Positions 35,291 to 44,261 of a stretch of 44,287 nucleotides of DNA are shown in pieces. The stretch is from NCBI GenBank assembly GCA_902763835.1, contig CACWTQ010000024.1, positions 1-44,287 on the forward strand, read 5' to 3'. This DNA is from an uncultured Ruminococcus sp. (GTDB lineage: Bacteria > Bacillota > Clostridia > Oscillospirales > Acutalibacteraceae). Under the pieces are notes generated by a model. The model was not told the origin of the DNA, ran no database searches, and saw only the letters and a list, made by a program, of their open reading frames with translations. Every line of letters begins with the position of its first letter. Positions within the stretch are counted from its first letter, which is position 1. A program made the translations under genes and the position numbers.

Positions 35291-36280
35291 ATGAATGGTT
35301 TATTTAACATAATAGGTGGGATCTTCGGATATGTGCTGTGGTACGCATATCTGGCGGTCGGAAGTTTTGCAATAGCAATTTTGATTTTTACGGTAATATT
35401 GAGATTTTTCCAGTTTCCGCTTCAGATTAAGAGCCAGAAGTCTATGGCAGGAAGTATGCGTTTGCAGAAGAAGCAGCAGGAAATTCAGGAAAAATACGGA
35501 CGTGACAGAGAAAAGGTAAACGAAGAGCTTTCAAAGCTTTACGAAAAGGAAAATATAAGCCCGACAGGCGGCTGTTTAACTTCGATTGTGCCTATGTTTT
35601 TGCTTATGGGAGTATATTGGACTGTAAGATATCCTCTTACAAATACACTTCATATTGCACAGTCTACTGTTGATAAAATGCTTGAATACGGAAAGGGTTT
35701 GCCTGTAGTGGGTTCAACTCTTGACGGAATTTACGGTCAGATTAATTTTATAAGCGTATATTCGGAAATTAAAAATAATACCGAATTCGTGGCTCAAACA
35801 GGTCTTACACAGGTTGATATCGATAAAATTGATAAATTTGCACAGGGATTTAAGATGTTCGGTGTTAATCTTCTTGAAATGCCGAGTTCGTACGGTATTA
35901 CGTCTGTATTTATATTATTCCCGGTTTTGTGCTTTGTTACATCTTTCGGTACAAGCTTTATTTCTATGAAAATGAACGGTTCAAGCCTTAAAGGTCAGCA
36001 GGGCTGTATGAATATGATGTTCCTTATGATGCCGCTTATGTCGGCTTGGATTGCGTACTCCGTACCGGCAGCTATTGCATTGTATTGGATTTATGCTAAC
36101 CTTATCGGTTTGGTGACTACCGTAATTATACATAAATTTTATAACGCACAGGCTATGACGGCACTTGATGAAGCGAGAAGAATCGCACTGCTTGAAGAAG
36201 AGGAAACAAATGTTAAGCAGGTTGTAAGAGTTCATAGTACAAAGCCTGAGGTAAAGGCTAAGAAAAAGAAGAAAAAGTAA
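35291..36280 (+). CDS. yidC: Membrane protein insertase YidC/OxaI
   Basis: A 329-residue insertase with the Gram-positive, single-domain arrangement: helix 1 (about 18-38, SFAIAILIFTVILRF, with the conserved groove Arg38), a cytoplasmic coiled hairpin (MRLQKKQQEIQEKYGRDREK), helix 2 (about 100-115, GGCLTSIVPMFLLMGVYW) and three more helices at about 205-285. No lipobox is seen, unlike SpoIIIJ-type paralogues. A Lys-rich tail (KAKKKKKK) can contact the ribosome. AAAGGA lies about nine bases before ATG 35291. khpB follows in 24 bases. Confidence 0.96.
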   Translation: MNGLFNIIGGIFGYVLWYAYLAVGSFAIAILIFTVILRFFQFPLQIKSQKSMAGSMRLQKKQQEIQEKYGRDREKVNEELSKLYEKENISPTGGCLTSIVPMFLLMGVYWTVRYPLTNTLHIAQSTVDKMLEYGKGLPVVGSTLDGIYGQINFISVYSEIKNNTEFVAQTGLTQVDIDKIDKFAQGFKMFGVNLLEMPSSYGITSVFILFPVLCFVTSFGTSFISMKMNGSSLKGQQGCMNMMFLMMPLMSAWIAYSVPAAIALYWIYANLIGLVTTVIIHKFYNAQAMTALDEARRIALLEEEETNVKQVVRVHSTKPEVKAKKKKKK

Positions 36281-36304
36281 GAGTAATAATTTGGAGGTGT
36301 AATT

Positions 36305-37207
36305 GTGGTTAAAGAGGCATTTGGTACCGGTGACACAATTGACGAAGCACTTGCACAGGCGTGCAGTGAATTAGGGGTAGAGCCCGAGAAAGCAGAGTAT
36401 GAGGTTCTTCAGGAGCCTGCAAAGAAAAAATTGGGAATTTTCGGAGGTAATCCGGCTAAGGTTAGAGCGTATGTGAACGTAACTCCTGCAGAAAAGGCAG
36501 TTGAATATCTCAGAGATGTACTTTCATGTATGGGTCTTAAAGATATTGAATTTGAGATTAAGGAAGAGGGCGAAACAGCCGAGATTAACCTTAAGGGCGA
36601 GGACGTAGGATTTATTATCGGCAGAAGAGGGGAAACTCTCGATGCTTTACAGTACCTTGCAGGTTTGGTTGCAAATCATGTTGATAATAAATATTTTAGA
36701 ATTACAATTAACACAGGCAACTACAGAGAGAAGAGAGAAGTAACTCTTGAAAAGCTTGGCAAAAAGCTTGCTTTTAAGGTTGTGAAGACAGGTAAGAGCG
36801 TAAATCTTGAGCCTATGAATCCGTATGAGAGAAGAATTATTCACACTGCCGTACAAAAAGTAAACGGTGCTATTTCTTTCTCCGAGGGTGAAGTTCTAAA
36901 TCGTCATGTAGTAATTGCACCCGACCCGAAGAATCCGGTTAAACCCAGAAGAAACAACTACAATAATAACAAACGACAGGGACAAGGTGGAAAAGGTTCT
37001 TACAATAATAACAGAAACGGCAATAACGGCGGCTATAAGAGAACACCATATAAGCAGAATTTTGAGAGAAAACCGTATCAGAATAAGTATAATAAGCCTG
37101 TTGATGATGAGATGATTACAACGTCATCGACATTTAATCAAAGAAGTCCGATTGAAAAAGCAGGACTTCCGTTGTTCAGTAAAATTGAAACTAAAGGCGA
37201 GGAATAA
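36305..37207 (+). CDS. khpB: RNA-binding protein KhpB/Jag (Jag-N, KH, R3H) with Asn-rich tail
   Basis: A 300-residue RNA-binding protein, usual partner of KhpA. Jag-N domain at residues 1-55 (TIDEALAQACSELGV, KKKLGIFGG), a KH domain at about 78-150 with GFIIGRRGETLDALQYL, and an R3H domain at about 165-205 with MNPYERRIIHTAVQ (Arg-x3-His). After residue 210 a low-complexity Asn/Gly/Arg tail (NNYNNNKRQGQGGKGSYNNN) extends it well past the roughly 210 residues of the B. subtilis protein. The GTG start at 36305 has GGAGGTG upstream. A terminator at 37222-37252 ends the cluster. In other Gram-positives it affects cell division and elongation. Confidence 0.95.
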   Translation: MVKEAFGTGDTIDEALAQACSELGVEPEKAEYEVLQEPAKKKLGIFGGNPAKVRAYVNVTPAEKAVEYLRDVLSCMGLKDIEFEIKEEGETAEINLKGEDVGFIIGRRGETLDALQYLAGLVANHVDNKYFRITINTGNYREKREVTLEKLGKKLAFKVVKTGKSVNLEPMNPYERRIIHTAVQKVNGAISFSEGEVLNRHVVIAPDPKNPVKPRRNNYNNNKRQGQGGKGSYNNNRNGNNGGYKRTPYKQNFERKPYQNKYNKPVDDEMITTSSTFNQRSPIEKAGLPLFSKIETKGEE

Positions 37208-37221
37208 TGCCTTTTTATGAG

Positions 37222-37252
37222 TGCGGAGGTAAAATATTGCTTCCGCATTTTT
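37222..37252 (+). terminator. Terminator of the rpmH-khpB cluster
   Basis: TGCGGA (37222-37227) pairs with TCCGCA (37242-37247), followed by TTTTTG; 14 bases after the khpB stop codon. Confidence 0.75.
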
Positions 37253-37263
37253 GTAACTTATAG

Positions 37264-37542
37264 GTAAGCGAAGCCTGTTAAAGCTTGCGGGCGACGGAAC
37301 AACCCAAGAAGCCGAACCGCAGGCAAAAGCTGAGATTGGTAGGTGTTCCTAGTGGTCTTGCAACATCGGGCAGAGCCCTTGTCGCTGACGAAATCAATTT
37401 GCAAAGAAAAACAAACTACCCTCAGCGAAATTAAACGAACTATCAACAAAGAAACAAAAAATTAAAAACACACATCAAAAAAGTATACTTCGACACAATC
37501 CAAAATAAGCAACAGTTAAGCGAATTTCCGGTCAAAGAAAGA
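37264..37542 (+). repeat. Family A structured intergenic repeat, copy 7
   Basis: It begins GCGAAGCCTGTTAAAGCTTG: the GTTTGGTCAAGCTTTTCA segment has been lost precisely between two AAAG words. Then GGAACAACC...GGTGTTCC, the hairpin GGGC-AGA-GCCC, CGCTGA/TCAGCG and the end GCGAATTTCCGGTCAAAG. The following 37543-37921 is very AT-rich with no recognisable feature. Confidence 0.85.
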
Positions 37543-37921
37543 CAAACATATGATTATAATTCAACAATACAGTTTTACATAAAAATAGCTGTGTTTTAAA
37601 GTATTATTTAAAAAATAAATGATAAATAATTATTTGATTGTGTTTATTTTTAATATTGATGTTTTTTGTATTATTAATAATGTAAATAAATAGAGTATAT
37701 TGATAAATAAATTAATCTTTTTTATTAATTGAATTTTATTTTCCAACACAAACGAGTAAAGATTGAATAACAGAGTATACAAAAGCAAACAGAAGCAAAT
37801 AAAAGGAAATTAAAGATTTTTAACTTTTGAATTACGATTCTGTAACGTGTTTTTTGATTATTATAATACAATTTTATAAATTTGTAACTAGTGATTTTAT
37901 ATAACTAAATGAGGTATTAAT

Positions 37922-39286
37922 ATGAATGAAACAATAGCTGCAATATCCACTCCATTAGGTTCGGGAGGTATCAGTGTTATAAGAATATCGGGCGAGGAAG
38001 CTGTTTCAATTGCCGATAAGATTTTCAACTCCGTAAGCGGCAAAAAATTAAACACCTTAAAAGGCTATACCGCAGCTTTCGGAAAAATCTACGATAACGG
38101 AGAACCTCTCGACGAAGCCGTTGCGACTGTTTTTCTTGCACCGCACAGCTATACGGGCGAAGATGTTGTCGAGCTTTCTTGCCACGGTGGCGTTTATATT
38201 ACAAATCAGGTTTTGAGGACAGTCTTGAATAACGGTGCGTCACTCGCCGAAGCAGGTGAATTTACAAAACGTGCATTTCTGAACGGCAAAATTGACTTGA
38301 CCGAATCCGAAGCAGTTATGGATATTATATCCGCAAAGGGAAGAGCCGCCGCACGTTCCGCATTAAGCATTAAAGACGGCAGACTTAGAAAAGAGATTGA
38401 TGAAGTTAAAGATTTGCTTGTTGATAATGCGGCACATCTTTCGGCTTGGGCGGACTACCCCGAAGAGGATATACCCGAGGTTTCGGAAAGTCATTTGCTT
38501 GAAAGTGCTGCGTTGGCGGTTGAAAAGCTTGAAAAGCTTTTGAAAGGCTATGATGTCGGAAAAGTTGTTAAGGAGGGGGTCGATACTCTTATTATAGGCA
38601 AACCGAATGTCGGTAAATCAACTTTGATGAATTTTCTTTCGGGCTGTGAAAAAAGTATTGTTACCGACATTCCCGGAACAACAAGAGATATAATTCAGGA
38701 AACTGTTGTTCTTGGAAGTGTCGTGCTGCTTTTATCCGATACGGCAGGTTTGAGAGATACGGACAACCCTATTGAAAAAATCGGTGTTGACCTTGCAAAA
38801 AAACGTTTGCAGTCGTGCGGTCTTGTTTTGGCGGTTTTCGATGCGTCACGTCCGCTTGACCAAAATGATTATCAAATGCTGGATTTGCTGGGTGATGTTC
38901 CGTCGGTTGCCGTTATAAATAAGAGTGATTTGGAGTCGGTTATTGATGCGGATTATATCAAAAACAAGGTAAGTGAAATTGTGTATGTTTCGGCTGTTAA
39001 AGGCGAGGGTCTGGAAGCGTTGACCGAAGCTGTCGAAAAGCTTACGGGTACTGCCGACTTTGACGAAAATTCCGCAGTTTTGTCTACGGAACGTCAAAGG
39101 GAATGTGCGGTTAATGCTTTAAACGCTTTGAAAGATACGGTAGCCGCACTTGAAACGGGAATGACACTTGATGCGGTGACAGTTTCGCTTGAAGATGCTA
39201 TTCAGTCGCTTTTGGAACTGACGGGAGAGAGAGTAAGCGAAGTTGTGGTGCATGGTGTATTTTCAAAATTCTGTGTTGGAAAATGA
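37922..39286 (+). CDS. mnmE: tRNA modification GTPase MnmE
   Basis: A 454-residue GTPase that, with MnmG, makes the 5-carboxymethylaminomethyl group on wobble U34 of tRNA. The N-terminal folate-binding domain starts ETIAAISTPLGSGGISVIRI; the inserted G domain has GKPNVGKSTLMNFLSG (P-loop), DIPGTTRDIIQE (G2), DTAGLRDT (G3) and NKSD (G4). The essential C-terminal FCVGK (C-x-G-K) is intact. Start ATG 37922 with GAGGT about seven bases upstream. It lies upstream of mnmG; the two are separated by a 467-base repeat block, so co-transcription would have to read through it. Confidence 0.98.
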   Translation: MNETIAAISTPLGSGGISVIRISGEEAVSIADKIFNSVSGKKLNTLKGYTAAFGKIYDNGEPLDEAVATVFLAPHSYTGEDVVELSCHGGVYITNQVLRTVLNNGASLAEAGEFTKRAFLNGKIDLTESEAVMDIISAKGRAAARSALSIKDGRLRKEIDEVKDLLVDNAAHLSAWADYPEEDIPEVSESHLLESAALAVEKLEKLLKGYDVGKVVKEGVDTLIIGKPNVGKSTLMNFLSGCEKSIVTDIPGTTRDIIQETVVLGSVVLLLSDTAGLRDTDNPIEKIGVDLAKKRLQSCGLVLAVFDASRPLDQNDYQMLDLLGDVPSVAVINKSDLESVIDADYIKNKVSEIVYVSAVKGEGLEALTEAVEKLTGTADFDENSAVLSTERQRECAVNALNALKDTVAALETGMTLDAVTVSLEDAIQSLLELTGERVSEVVVHGVFSKFCVGK

Positions 39287-39292
39287 TACACT

Positions 39293-39710
39293 ATACTCGA
39301 AAGCGTTAAGATTTAGCACTTTTCTTTCTTAGGAACTATTGGGAAATAAGTTGAACAATTTAGACGCAGGAATACTGACAGGTGTTGTAACGACACATAG
39401 GGCAAATTAGACAAGTATAAATGTTCAAGTTATTTTCTGACAGTTCCTTAGACCGGCAATTCGCTACGCTGTTGCCTGTTTTAGTTTAAACCGAAAGATA
39501 TTATTTTGAGGGTTGCTTTAAGAAAGTTTATTTAATTTCGCTGAAGATAGTTTGCTTTTCTTTGCGTGCTGCTTTTGTCAGCGAGCAGGACTCTGTCCCT
39601 GCTGGTGCAAGACCACTAGGAACACCGCCCAATCAGTCTACGCCTAACGGCTTGATTTCTTGGGGTGTTCCGTCGCCCGCAAGCTTTGAAAAGCTTGACC
39701 AAACTTTAAC
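39293..39710 (-). repeat. Family A structured intergenic repeat, copy 8 (full length, with nested family B element)
   Basis: The most complete copy. Minus-strand order: GTTAAAGTTTGGTCAAGC, GGAACACC/GGTGTTCC arm, the hairpin GGGAC-AGA-GTCC, CAGCG box, CGGTTTAAAC, GGCAACAGCGTAGCGAATTG, and the outer end TCGAGTATA. A family B element (39332-39447) interrupts it at TTA. Reading between mnmE and mnmG, it fills the whole gap. Confidence 0.9.
39332..39447 (+). repeat. Family B inverted-repeat element, long form, inside family A copy 8
   Basis: GGAACTATTGGGAAATAAG ... TTATTTTCTGACAGTTCC with the central module (ATACTGACAGGTGTTGTAAC). TTA flanks both sides (39329-39331, 39448-39450). Comparison with A copy 3 (CTTTCTTAGAACGG) and copy 5 (CTTTCTTTGACCGG) shows a single site in uninserted copies. 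Confidence 0.88.
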
Positions 39711-39753
39711 ATTTTTTGCTTTATGAGTATATTTAATTTTGGAGTGATAAATT

Positions 39754-41613
39754 TTGAGTTATTTTGCAGGTAAATTTGATATTGCCGTTATCGGTGCAGG
39801 TCATGCAGGCATTGAAGCCGCACTCGCTTCTGCACGTCTTGGCTGTAAAACGGCAGTATTTACTATAAATATGGACGCAGTCGGAAATTGTCCGTGTAAT
39901 CCGTCAATCGGCGGTACGGCAAAAGGTCATCTTGTAAGAGAGATAGATGCTTTAGGCGGTGAAATGGGCAAGACGGCAGATGAATGTATGTTGCAAATGA
40001 GAATGCTGAACAGAGGAAAAGGTCCGGCAGTTCATTCTCTTCGGGCACAGATAGACAGACGTAAGTACAGTGAATTAATGAAACACAAACTGGAGCTGCA
40101 GGAAAATCTTGAGCTTCACCAAGCCGAAATTGTCAAACTTGACGAGTGCGGTGATGTTTGGAAAGTCACCACAAGAATGGGAGCGGAGTATGAGGTCAAA
40201 GCGGTTATCATTGCAACAGGTACATATCTCGGCGGCAGAATTTATATTGGTGAGGTTTCTTATGACAGCGGTCCGGACGGAATTTTCCCGGCTACATTTT
40301 TGGGGCAATCTTTGAAAGATTTGGGTCTTTCGCTTAGGAGATTCAAGACAGGTACTCCTGCAAGAGTTCTGCGTTCAAGCATTGATTTTTCGGAGCTTGA
40401 AGAACAGTCGGGAGATGAACCTATAGTTCCGTTTTCTTATGATACAGAGGACGAGCTTGAAAACAAGGTTGTATGTCATATAAGCTGGACAAACGAAAAA
40501 ACAAAACAAATTATTCTGGATAATATTCACCGCTCACCTCTTTACAGTGGTATGATTCACGGTGTAGGTCCCCGATATTGTCCGAGCTTGGAAGATAAAA
40601 TTGTAAGGTTCAGCGACAAGGAACGCCATCAGCTTTTTATTGAGCCTTGCGGAGAAAATACGGAGGAGATGTATCTTCAGGGTATGTCTTCCTCATTGCC
40701 CGAAGAAGTTCAGCTTGCGTTTTATCATTCTATAAAGGGTCTGGAAAATGCGGTAGTTATGCGTCCTGCATATGCTATTGAATATGATTGTGTAGATCCG
40801 TTGCAGATGAATAACACTCTTGAATTCATTGAACACCCCGGTTTGTACGGTGCAGGACAGTTCAACGGTTCATCGGGTTACGAAGAGGCGGCGGCACAAG
40901 GATTGGTTGCAGGAATAAATGCGGCTTTGAAAATCAAAGGTGAAGAGCCAATGATTTTAGACCGTGCCGGTTCGTATATTGGAACTCTTGTTGACGACCT
41001 TGTTACAAAAGGTGCAAACGACCCTTACAGAATGATGACATCACGAAGCGAGTACAGATTGATTTTACGTCAGGATAATGCCGATGAGAGATTAACTCCA
41101 ATTGGAAGAAGAATCGGTTTGATTTCCGATACGAGATATGAAAAGTTTCTCGAAAAGCAGGAGTTGAAAAAACAGGAGATTAAGCGTATTAAGAGTAAAG
41201 TTATAGCACCGTCGGAGGAGATTAATGCCATTCTTGTTTCATGTGAAACATCTCCGATTAGTACGGGTGTTAAGCTTGTCGATTTGATAAAGCGTCCTCA
41301 GCTTTCGTATGATGTGCTGAAAGAAATTGACACGGATAGACCCGATTTGAATCCGAATATTTTTGAGCAGATTGAAGTAGAAGTAAAGTACGAGGGATAT
41401 ATAAAGAAACAGCTTGCTCAGGTTGAGCAAATGCGGAGAATGGAAACTAAGCTGCTGCCGCCCGACATTGACTACAGCACTATCACAGGGTTACGGCTTG
41501 AAGCACAGGAAAAGTTGAACAAGGTTCACCCAAGCAATCTGGGTCAGGCGAGCAGAATTTCGGGCGTTAGTCCTGCGGATATCAGCGTACTTGTAATTTG
41601 GTTGTCGAGGTGA
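39754..41613 (+). CDS. mnmG: tRNA uridine 5-carboxymethylaminomethyl modification enzyme MnmG (GidA)
   Basis: A 619-residue FAD enzyme, partner of MnmE. The dinucleotide-binding motif is VIGAGHAGIEAALASARLG at residues 12-30; the catalytic-site segment CNPSIGGTAKGHLVREIDAL follows at about 48-67. Other family blocks: RRFKTGTPARV, EPCGENTEEMYLQGMSSSLP, PAYAIEYDC and the C-terminal RISGVSPADISVLVIWL. The start is TTG 39754 with GGAGTG eight bases upstream; no ATG is nearby. rsmG begins five bases after the stop codon. Function is secure. Confidence 0.97.
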   Translation: MSYFAGKFDIAVIGAGHAGIEAALASARLGCKTAVFTINMDAVGNCPCNPSIGGTAKGHLVREIDALGGEMGKTADECMLQMRMLNRGKGPAVHSLRAQIDRRKYSELMKHKLELQENLELHQAEIVKLDECGDVWKVTTRMGAEYEVKAVIIATGTYLGGRIYIGEVSYDSGPDGIFPATFLGQSLKDLGLSLRRFKTGTPARVLRSSIDFSELEEQSGDEPIVPFSYDTEDELENKVVCHISWTNEKTKQIILDNIHRSPLYSGMIHGVGPRYCPSLEDKIVRFSDKERHQLFIEPCGENTEEMYLQGMSSSLPEEVQLAFYHSIKGLENAVVMRPAYAIEYDCVDPLQMNNTLEFIEHPGLYGAGQFNGSSGYEEAAAQGLVAGINAALKIKGEEPMILDRAGSYIGTLVDDLVTKGANDPYRMMTSRSEYRLILRQDNADERLTPIGRRIGLISDTRYEKFLEKQELKKQEIKRIKSKVIAPSEEINAILVSCETSPISTGVKLVDLIKRPQLSYDVLKEIDTDRPDLNPNIFEQIEVEVKYEGYIKKQLAQVEQMRRMETKLLPPDIDYSTITGLRLEAQEKLNKVHPSNLGQASRISGVSPADISVLVIWLSR

Positions 41614-41617
41614 TAAA

Positions 41618-42322
41618 ATGGAAAGATTAAGAAATTACTGCAATGAGTTTGGGATAACTCTTGATGATACAGCGATTTTCAGATTTGAAAAATATATGCG
41701 TACCGTTTTGGAGTGGAACGAGAAAATCAATCTTACATCAATAACGGACGAGAACGAGTTTATCATCAAGCATTTTTACGACAGTCTTACCTTGCTACGC
41801 ACACTCGATATTAAAGAAGGTGCAAAAGTTATTGATGTCGGCACAGGGGCAGGATTTCCGGGAATTCCGCTGAAAATTGCCCGACCCGACATTAATCTTA
41901 CGCTTCTCGATAGTTTGAATAAAAGGCTTGTCTTTTTGCAGGAAAATGTTCTTACAACGCTTGATTTGTCAGCAAAGGTTATTCACGGCAGAGCAGAGGA
42001 GATTTCAAGAAGAGTCGATTACAGAGAAAAATTTGATTTTGCGGTGAGCCGTGCAGTTGCGAATCTTTCTTCACTGAGTGAATATTGCATTCCGTTTGTG
42101 AAAGTCGGTGGAGTTTTCACATCTATGAAAGGACCGGAAAGCAGCGAGGAAATCAAGCAAGCCTCTAATGCAATAAAGGTTCTCGGCGGTAAAGTGGACA
42201 TAGTTGAGAATCTGACATTGCCCGACGGCAGCGGAAGAAGTATTGTTGCGATTGACAAAATTAAGCATACTCCCGAAAAATATCCAAGACGTGGAGTTAA
42301 AATCAATAAAAATCCACTTTAG
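41618..42322 (+). CDS. rsmG: 16S rRNA m7G527 methyltransferase RsmG (GidB)
   Basis: A 234-residue S-adenosylmethionine-dependent methyltransferase acting on G527 of 16S rRNA. The N-terminal WNEKINLTSITDENEFIIKH precedes motif I VIDVGTGAGFPGIPLKIARP (about residue 70) and LTLLDSLNKRLVFLQ; FAVSRAVANLSSL is the catalytic-region block. It starts five bases after mnmG with GAGGTGA within the upstream stop region. The basic tail (KYPRRGVKINKNPL) is typical. Loss of this enzyme gives low-level streptomycin resistance in other bacteria. Confidence 0.97.
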   Translation: MERLRNYCNEFGITLDDTAIFRFEKYMRTVLEWNEKINLTSITDENEFIIKHFYDSLTLLRTLDIKEGAKVIDVGTGAGFPGIPLKIARPDINLTLLDSLNKRLVFLQENVLTTLDLSAKVIHGRAEEISRRVDYREKFDFAVSRAVANLSSLSEYCIPFVKVGGVFTSMKGPESSEEIKQASNAIKVLGGKVDIVENLTLPDGSGRSIVAIDKIKHTPEKYPRRGVKINKNPL

Positions 42323-42327
42323 CGGGT

Positions 42328-42525
42328 GGTGGGCAACGTCCGCAGGAGATAAGTGAAGATAGTCTTTTTAAGCGATAAATTTACGTACCCGACAGTGATA
42401 TAATTAGTTTTTGATTGTGATTGTTCTTTCACAAAAAAAAGTTGGTCAAAAACTACCGCATTGAATCAAGTCATCGATCGGGTGTATGAATTTTTGTATA
42501 TAAATAAACTATCTTCACGTGTAAA
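42328..42525. repeat. Family D/E composite element with inverted-repeat ends
   Basis: A degenerate D palindrome (GGGCAACGTCCGC) and AGGAGATAAGTGAAGATAGT at the left, then TACCCGACAG. The right half has ACCGCATTGAATCA, TCGATCGGGTGTATGAA and ACTATCTTCACGTGT. GTGAAGATAGT and ACTATCTTCAC are exact inverted repeats about 165 bases apart, so this may be one whole small element. The right half equals the family E unit at 4158-4227 and lies directly upstream of the ASCH gene. Confidence 0.7.
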
Positions 42526-42545
42526 AAAAGTATTAAAAAAAGAAG

Positions 42546-42900
42546 GTGTTATCCATTACAACACATAAAATGAATTTGTGCAGAAAGCCGTTTGATATGA
42601 TTGTAAGCGGTGAAAAAACTATTGAGCTTCGTCTTTACGATGAGAAAAGACAGCTTGTTAAAGTTGGTGACACTATAGTTTTTACCGATTTGGAAAATCC
42701 CGATAAAAAAATTATTACGGAAGTTATTTCGGTAAATGTGTTTAAGAGTTTTGCAGAGCTTTATAAAAATCTTCCTTGTTTTGAAATGTGGCTACAGACC
42801 GGGGGAGATTGCTTACCCCGATGATATGTTAAAGTATTACAGCCGTGAGCAGGAAGAGAAATACGGTGCAGTCGGAATAGAAATTAAGATTATACAATAA
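42546..42900 (+). pseudogene. ASCH-domain protein gene with a frameshift
   Basis: The first 86 or so codons encode an ASCH domain, a beta-barrel fold linked to RNA binding: KMNLCRKPFDMIVSGEKTIE, LRLYDEKRQLVKVGDTIVF and the FAELYKNLPCFEMWL segment. The frame then ends at 42824 with GGDCLPR, while the plus-one frame continues EIAYPDDMLKYYSREQEEKY and GAVGIEIKIIQ to a stop at 42900, which is the expected family ending. The break lies at GGGGG (about 42800); four Gs instead of five would restore one protein. It may be a genuine mutation or a homopolymer sequencing error. The start is unclear: GTG 42546 overlaps the AGAAGGTG site, ATG 42570 is 16 bases past it. Confidence 0.75.
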
Positions 42901-43006
42901 TCATAGAATTAAAAATTTTTTTCTCTCCCATATTTCGACACACTTTTCACAGCGAATGTGTTATTATATTATTGTAATCAATACAGACCGTTCGAGGTGA
43001 GCATAT

Positions 43007-43801
43007 ATGAGCAGCGGAAAAATTAAAGGCGAAAGTAAAATTTCAATGATTCCTGTATTTCAGATATCTGAAAATAAATCTCAGCCGAGAAAAAATTTTA
43101 ACCGTGAAGATATACGCTATCTTGCTCGAAGCATAGAGTTAAACGGAATTTTACAGCCGCTTATTGTCCGAGATGTTTCACCGTTTGAGTATGAGCTTAT
43201 TTCAGGTGAAAGAAGACTTCGAGCCGCAGTAATGGCAGGGTTCAGTTTTGTTCCTTGTATAATTCTGCATTGCAGCGAACATCAGTCGGCTGTTTATACT
43301 CTTATTGAAAATGTTCAGAGAGAAGATTTATCCTATTTTGAACAGGCAGAGGCTATACAGAAATTGATTAAAGAGTATGGCTTTTCCGTTGAGAAAGCGT
43401 CAAAGCAAATCGGAAAAAGCGAAGTCAGCGTCAGAAATAAGCTTAATCTTATTAAGTTTAGTGAAGAGGAAAGGAAACTTCTTATTGATAACCAATTGTC
43501 GGAGAGATATGCAACTGTCTTGATGAAAATTAAAAATACCGATATCAGAAAGAATGTTTTAAATAAAGTTATTGATAATAACCTGAATTTGTTTGATACA
43601 GAAGAGTTGGTTGAAAGAATGACCGACTCCGATAATAATAAAAATAATTCAAGACATCGTATTGTTATAAAAGATATTCGATTGTTTTACAATACTATCA
43701 ATAAAGCAGTATCTACAATGCGGCAGTCGGGAATAAATGCGACCGAGGAAAAAACGGAAACCGATGAGTTTGTTGAATATCGGATTCGCATTACTAAATG
43801 A
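43007..43801 (+). CDS. ParB/Noc-family chromosome partition or nucleoid occlusion protein
   Basis: A 264-residue ParB-fold protein. The N-terminal CTPase/parS-clamp region has ILQPLIVRDV and the ParB box GERRLRAA (about residue 68), then TLIENVQREDLSYFEQAEA. The helix-turn-helix at about 125-150, KASKQIGKSEVSVRNKLNLI, resembles Noc (NKLRLL) rather than Spo0J. The gene lies directly downstream of rsmG and the ASCH gene, the normal place of noc in Firmicutes. Start ATG 43007 has GAGGTGAG upstream. A strong terminator follows. Two exact parS sites lie about 370 bases downstream. ParB or Noc cannot be decided without the soj/spo0J genes, which may lie beyond the window. Confidence 0.9.
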   Translation: MSSGKIKGESKISMIPVFQISENKSQPRKNFNREDIRYLARSIELNGILQPLIVRDVSPFEYELISGERRLRAAVMAGFSFVPCIILHCSEHQSAVYTLIENVQREDLSYFEQAEAIQKLIKEYGFSVEKASKQIGKSEVSVRNKLNLIKFSEEERKLLIDNQLSERYATVLMKIKNTDIRKNVLNKVIDNNLNLFDTEELVERMTDSDNNKNNSRHRIVIKDIRLFYNTINKAVSTMRQSGINATEEKTETDEFVEYRIRITK

Positions 43802-43870
43802 TTTTTGCGTACTTCTATAATATCCATATACACATTTCTTCATACCCCTTTATTCGGCTATATCCCGAAG

Positions 43871-43919
43871 TCAAGAACCCGAGTGAGCATTTTGCTTGCC
43901 CGGGTTCTTGATTTAAAAT
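43871..43919 (+). terminator. Terminator after the parB/noc gene
   Basis: TCAAGAACCCG pairs with CGGGTTCTTGA, with an inner imperfect stem GAGCA/TGCTTGC, followed by TTTAAAATTTT. A large stable hairpin. Confidence 0.85.
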
Positions 43920-43936
43920 TTTATTTGCAATAACCC

Positions 43937-44160
43937 CTGTTAAAAGTTCGGTCAAGCCTTACAAGGCTTGCGGGGTGCAGGGGCAGAGCACCGCTCGCTG
44001 ACGAAACTAACTAGCGTAAAAAGAAGAACTACCCTCAGCGAAATTAAATGAACTATCAATAACGAAAAAATAAAACAATAAAATTAAACATAAAAATAAT
44101 ATCTTTCGATATAAATTAAAATAGGCAAAAGCAAAAAGAATTGCCGGTCGAAGAAATTAG
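43937..44160 (+). repeat. Family A structured intergenic repeat, copy 9 (short form)
   Basis: CTGTTAAAAGTTCGGTCAAG, a changed but still pairing end hairpin CAAGCC-ttaca-AGGCTTG, the hairpin GTGC-aggggcaga-GCAC, CGCTGA/TCAGCG and the end AATTGCCGGTCGAAGAAA. Confidence 0.85.
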
Positions 44161-44172
44161 CGTGCAAAAAGA

Positions 44173-44188
44173 TGTTTCACGTGAAACA
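44173..44188. promoter_or_regulatory. parS site 1
   Basis: TGTTTCACGTGAAACA, a perfect 16-bp palindrome identical to the Firmicute parS consensus for ParB/Spo0J binding. Confidence 0.95.
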
Positions 44189-44245
44189 ATGGAAGTCTTA
44201 CGATAAAAATTTATTAAGAACAGAGAGTAGATGTTAAACAAAAAA

Positions 44246-44261
44246 TGTTTCACGTGAAACA
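44246..44261. promoter_or_regulatory. parS site 2
   Basis: A second perfect TGTTTCACGTGAAACA, 73 bases after the first, with the same right flank (GGAAGTCTTACGATAAAAAT), so the pair is an imperfect tandem duplication continuing to the window edge. Confidence 0.95.

Noticed and set aside
37258-37449. 63-codon frame in family A copy 7, and similar frames at 1474-1863 and 31889-32083
   Set aside because: They are translations of repeat DNA; the frame and peptide are not conserved between copies.
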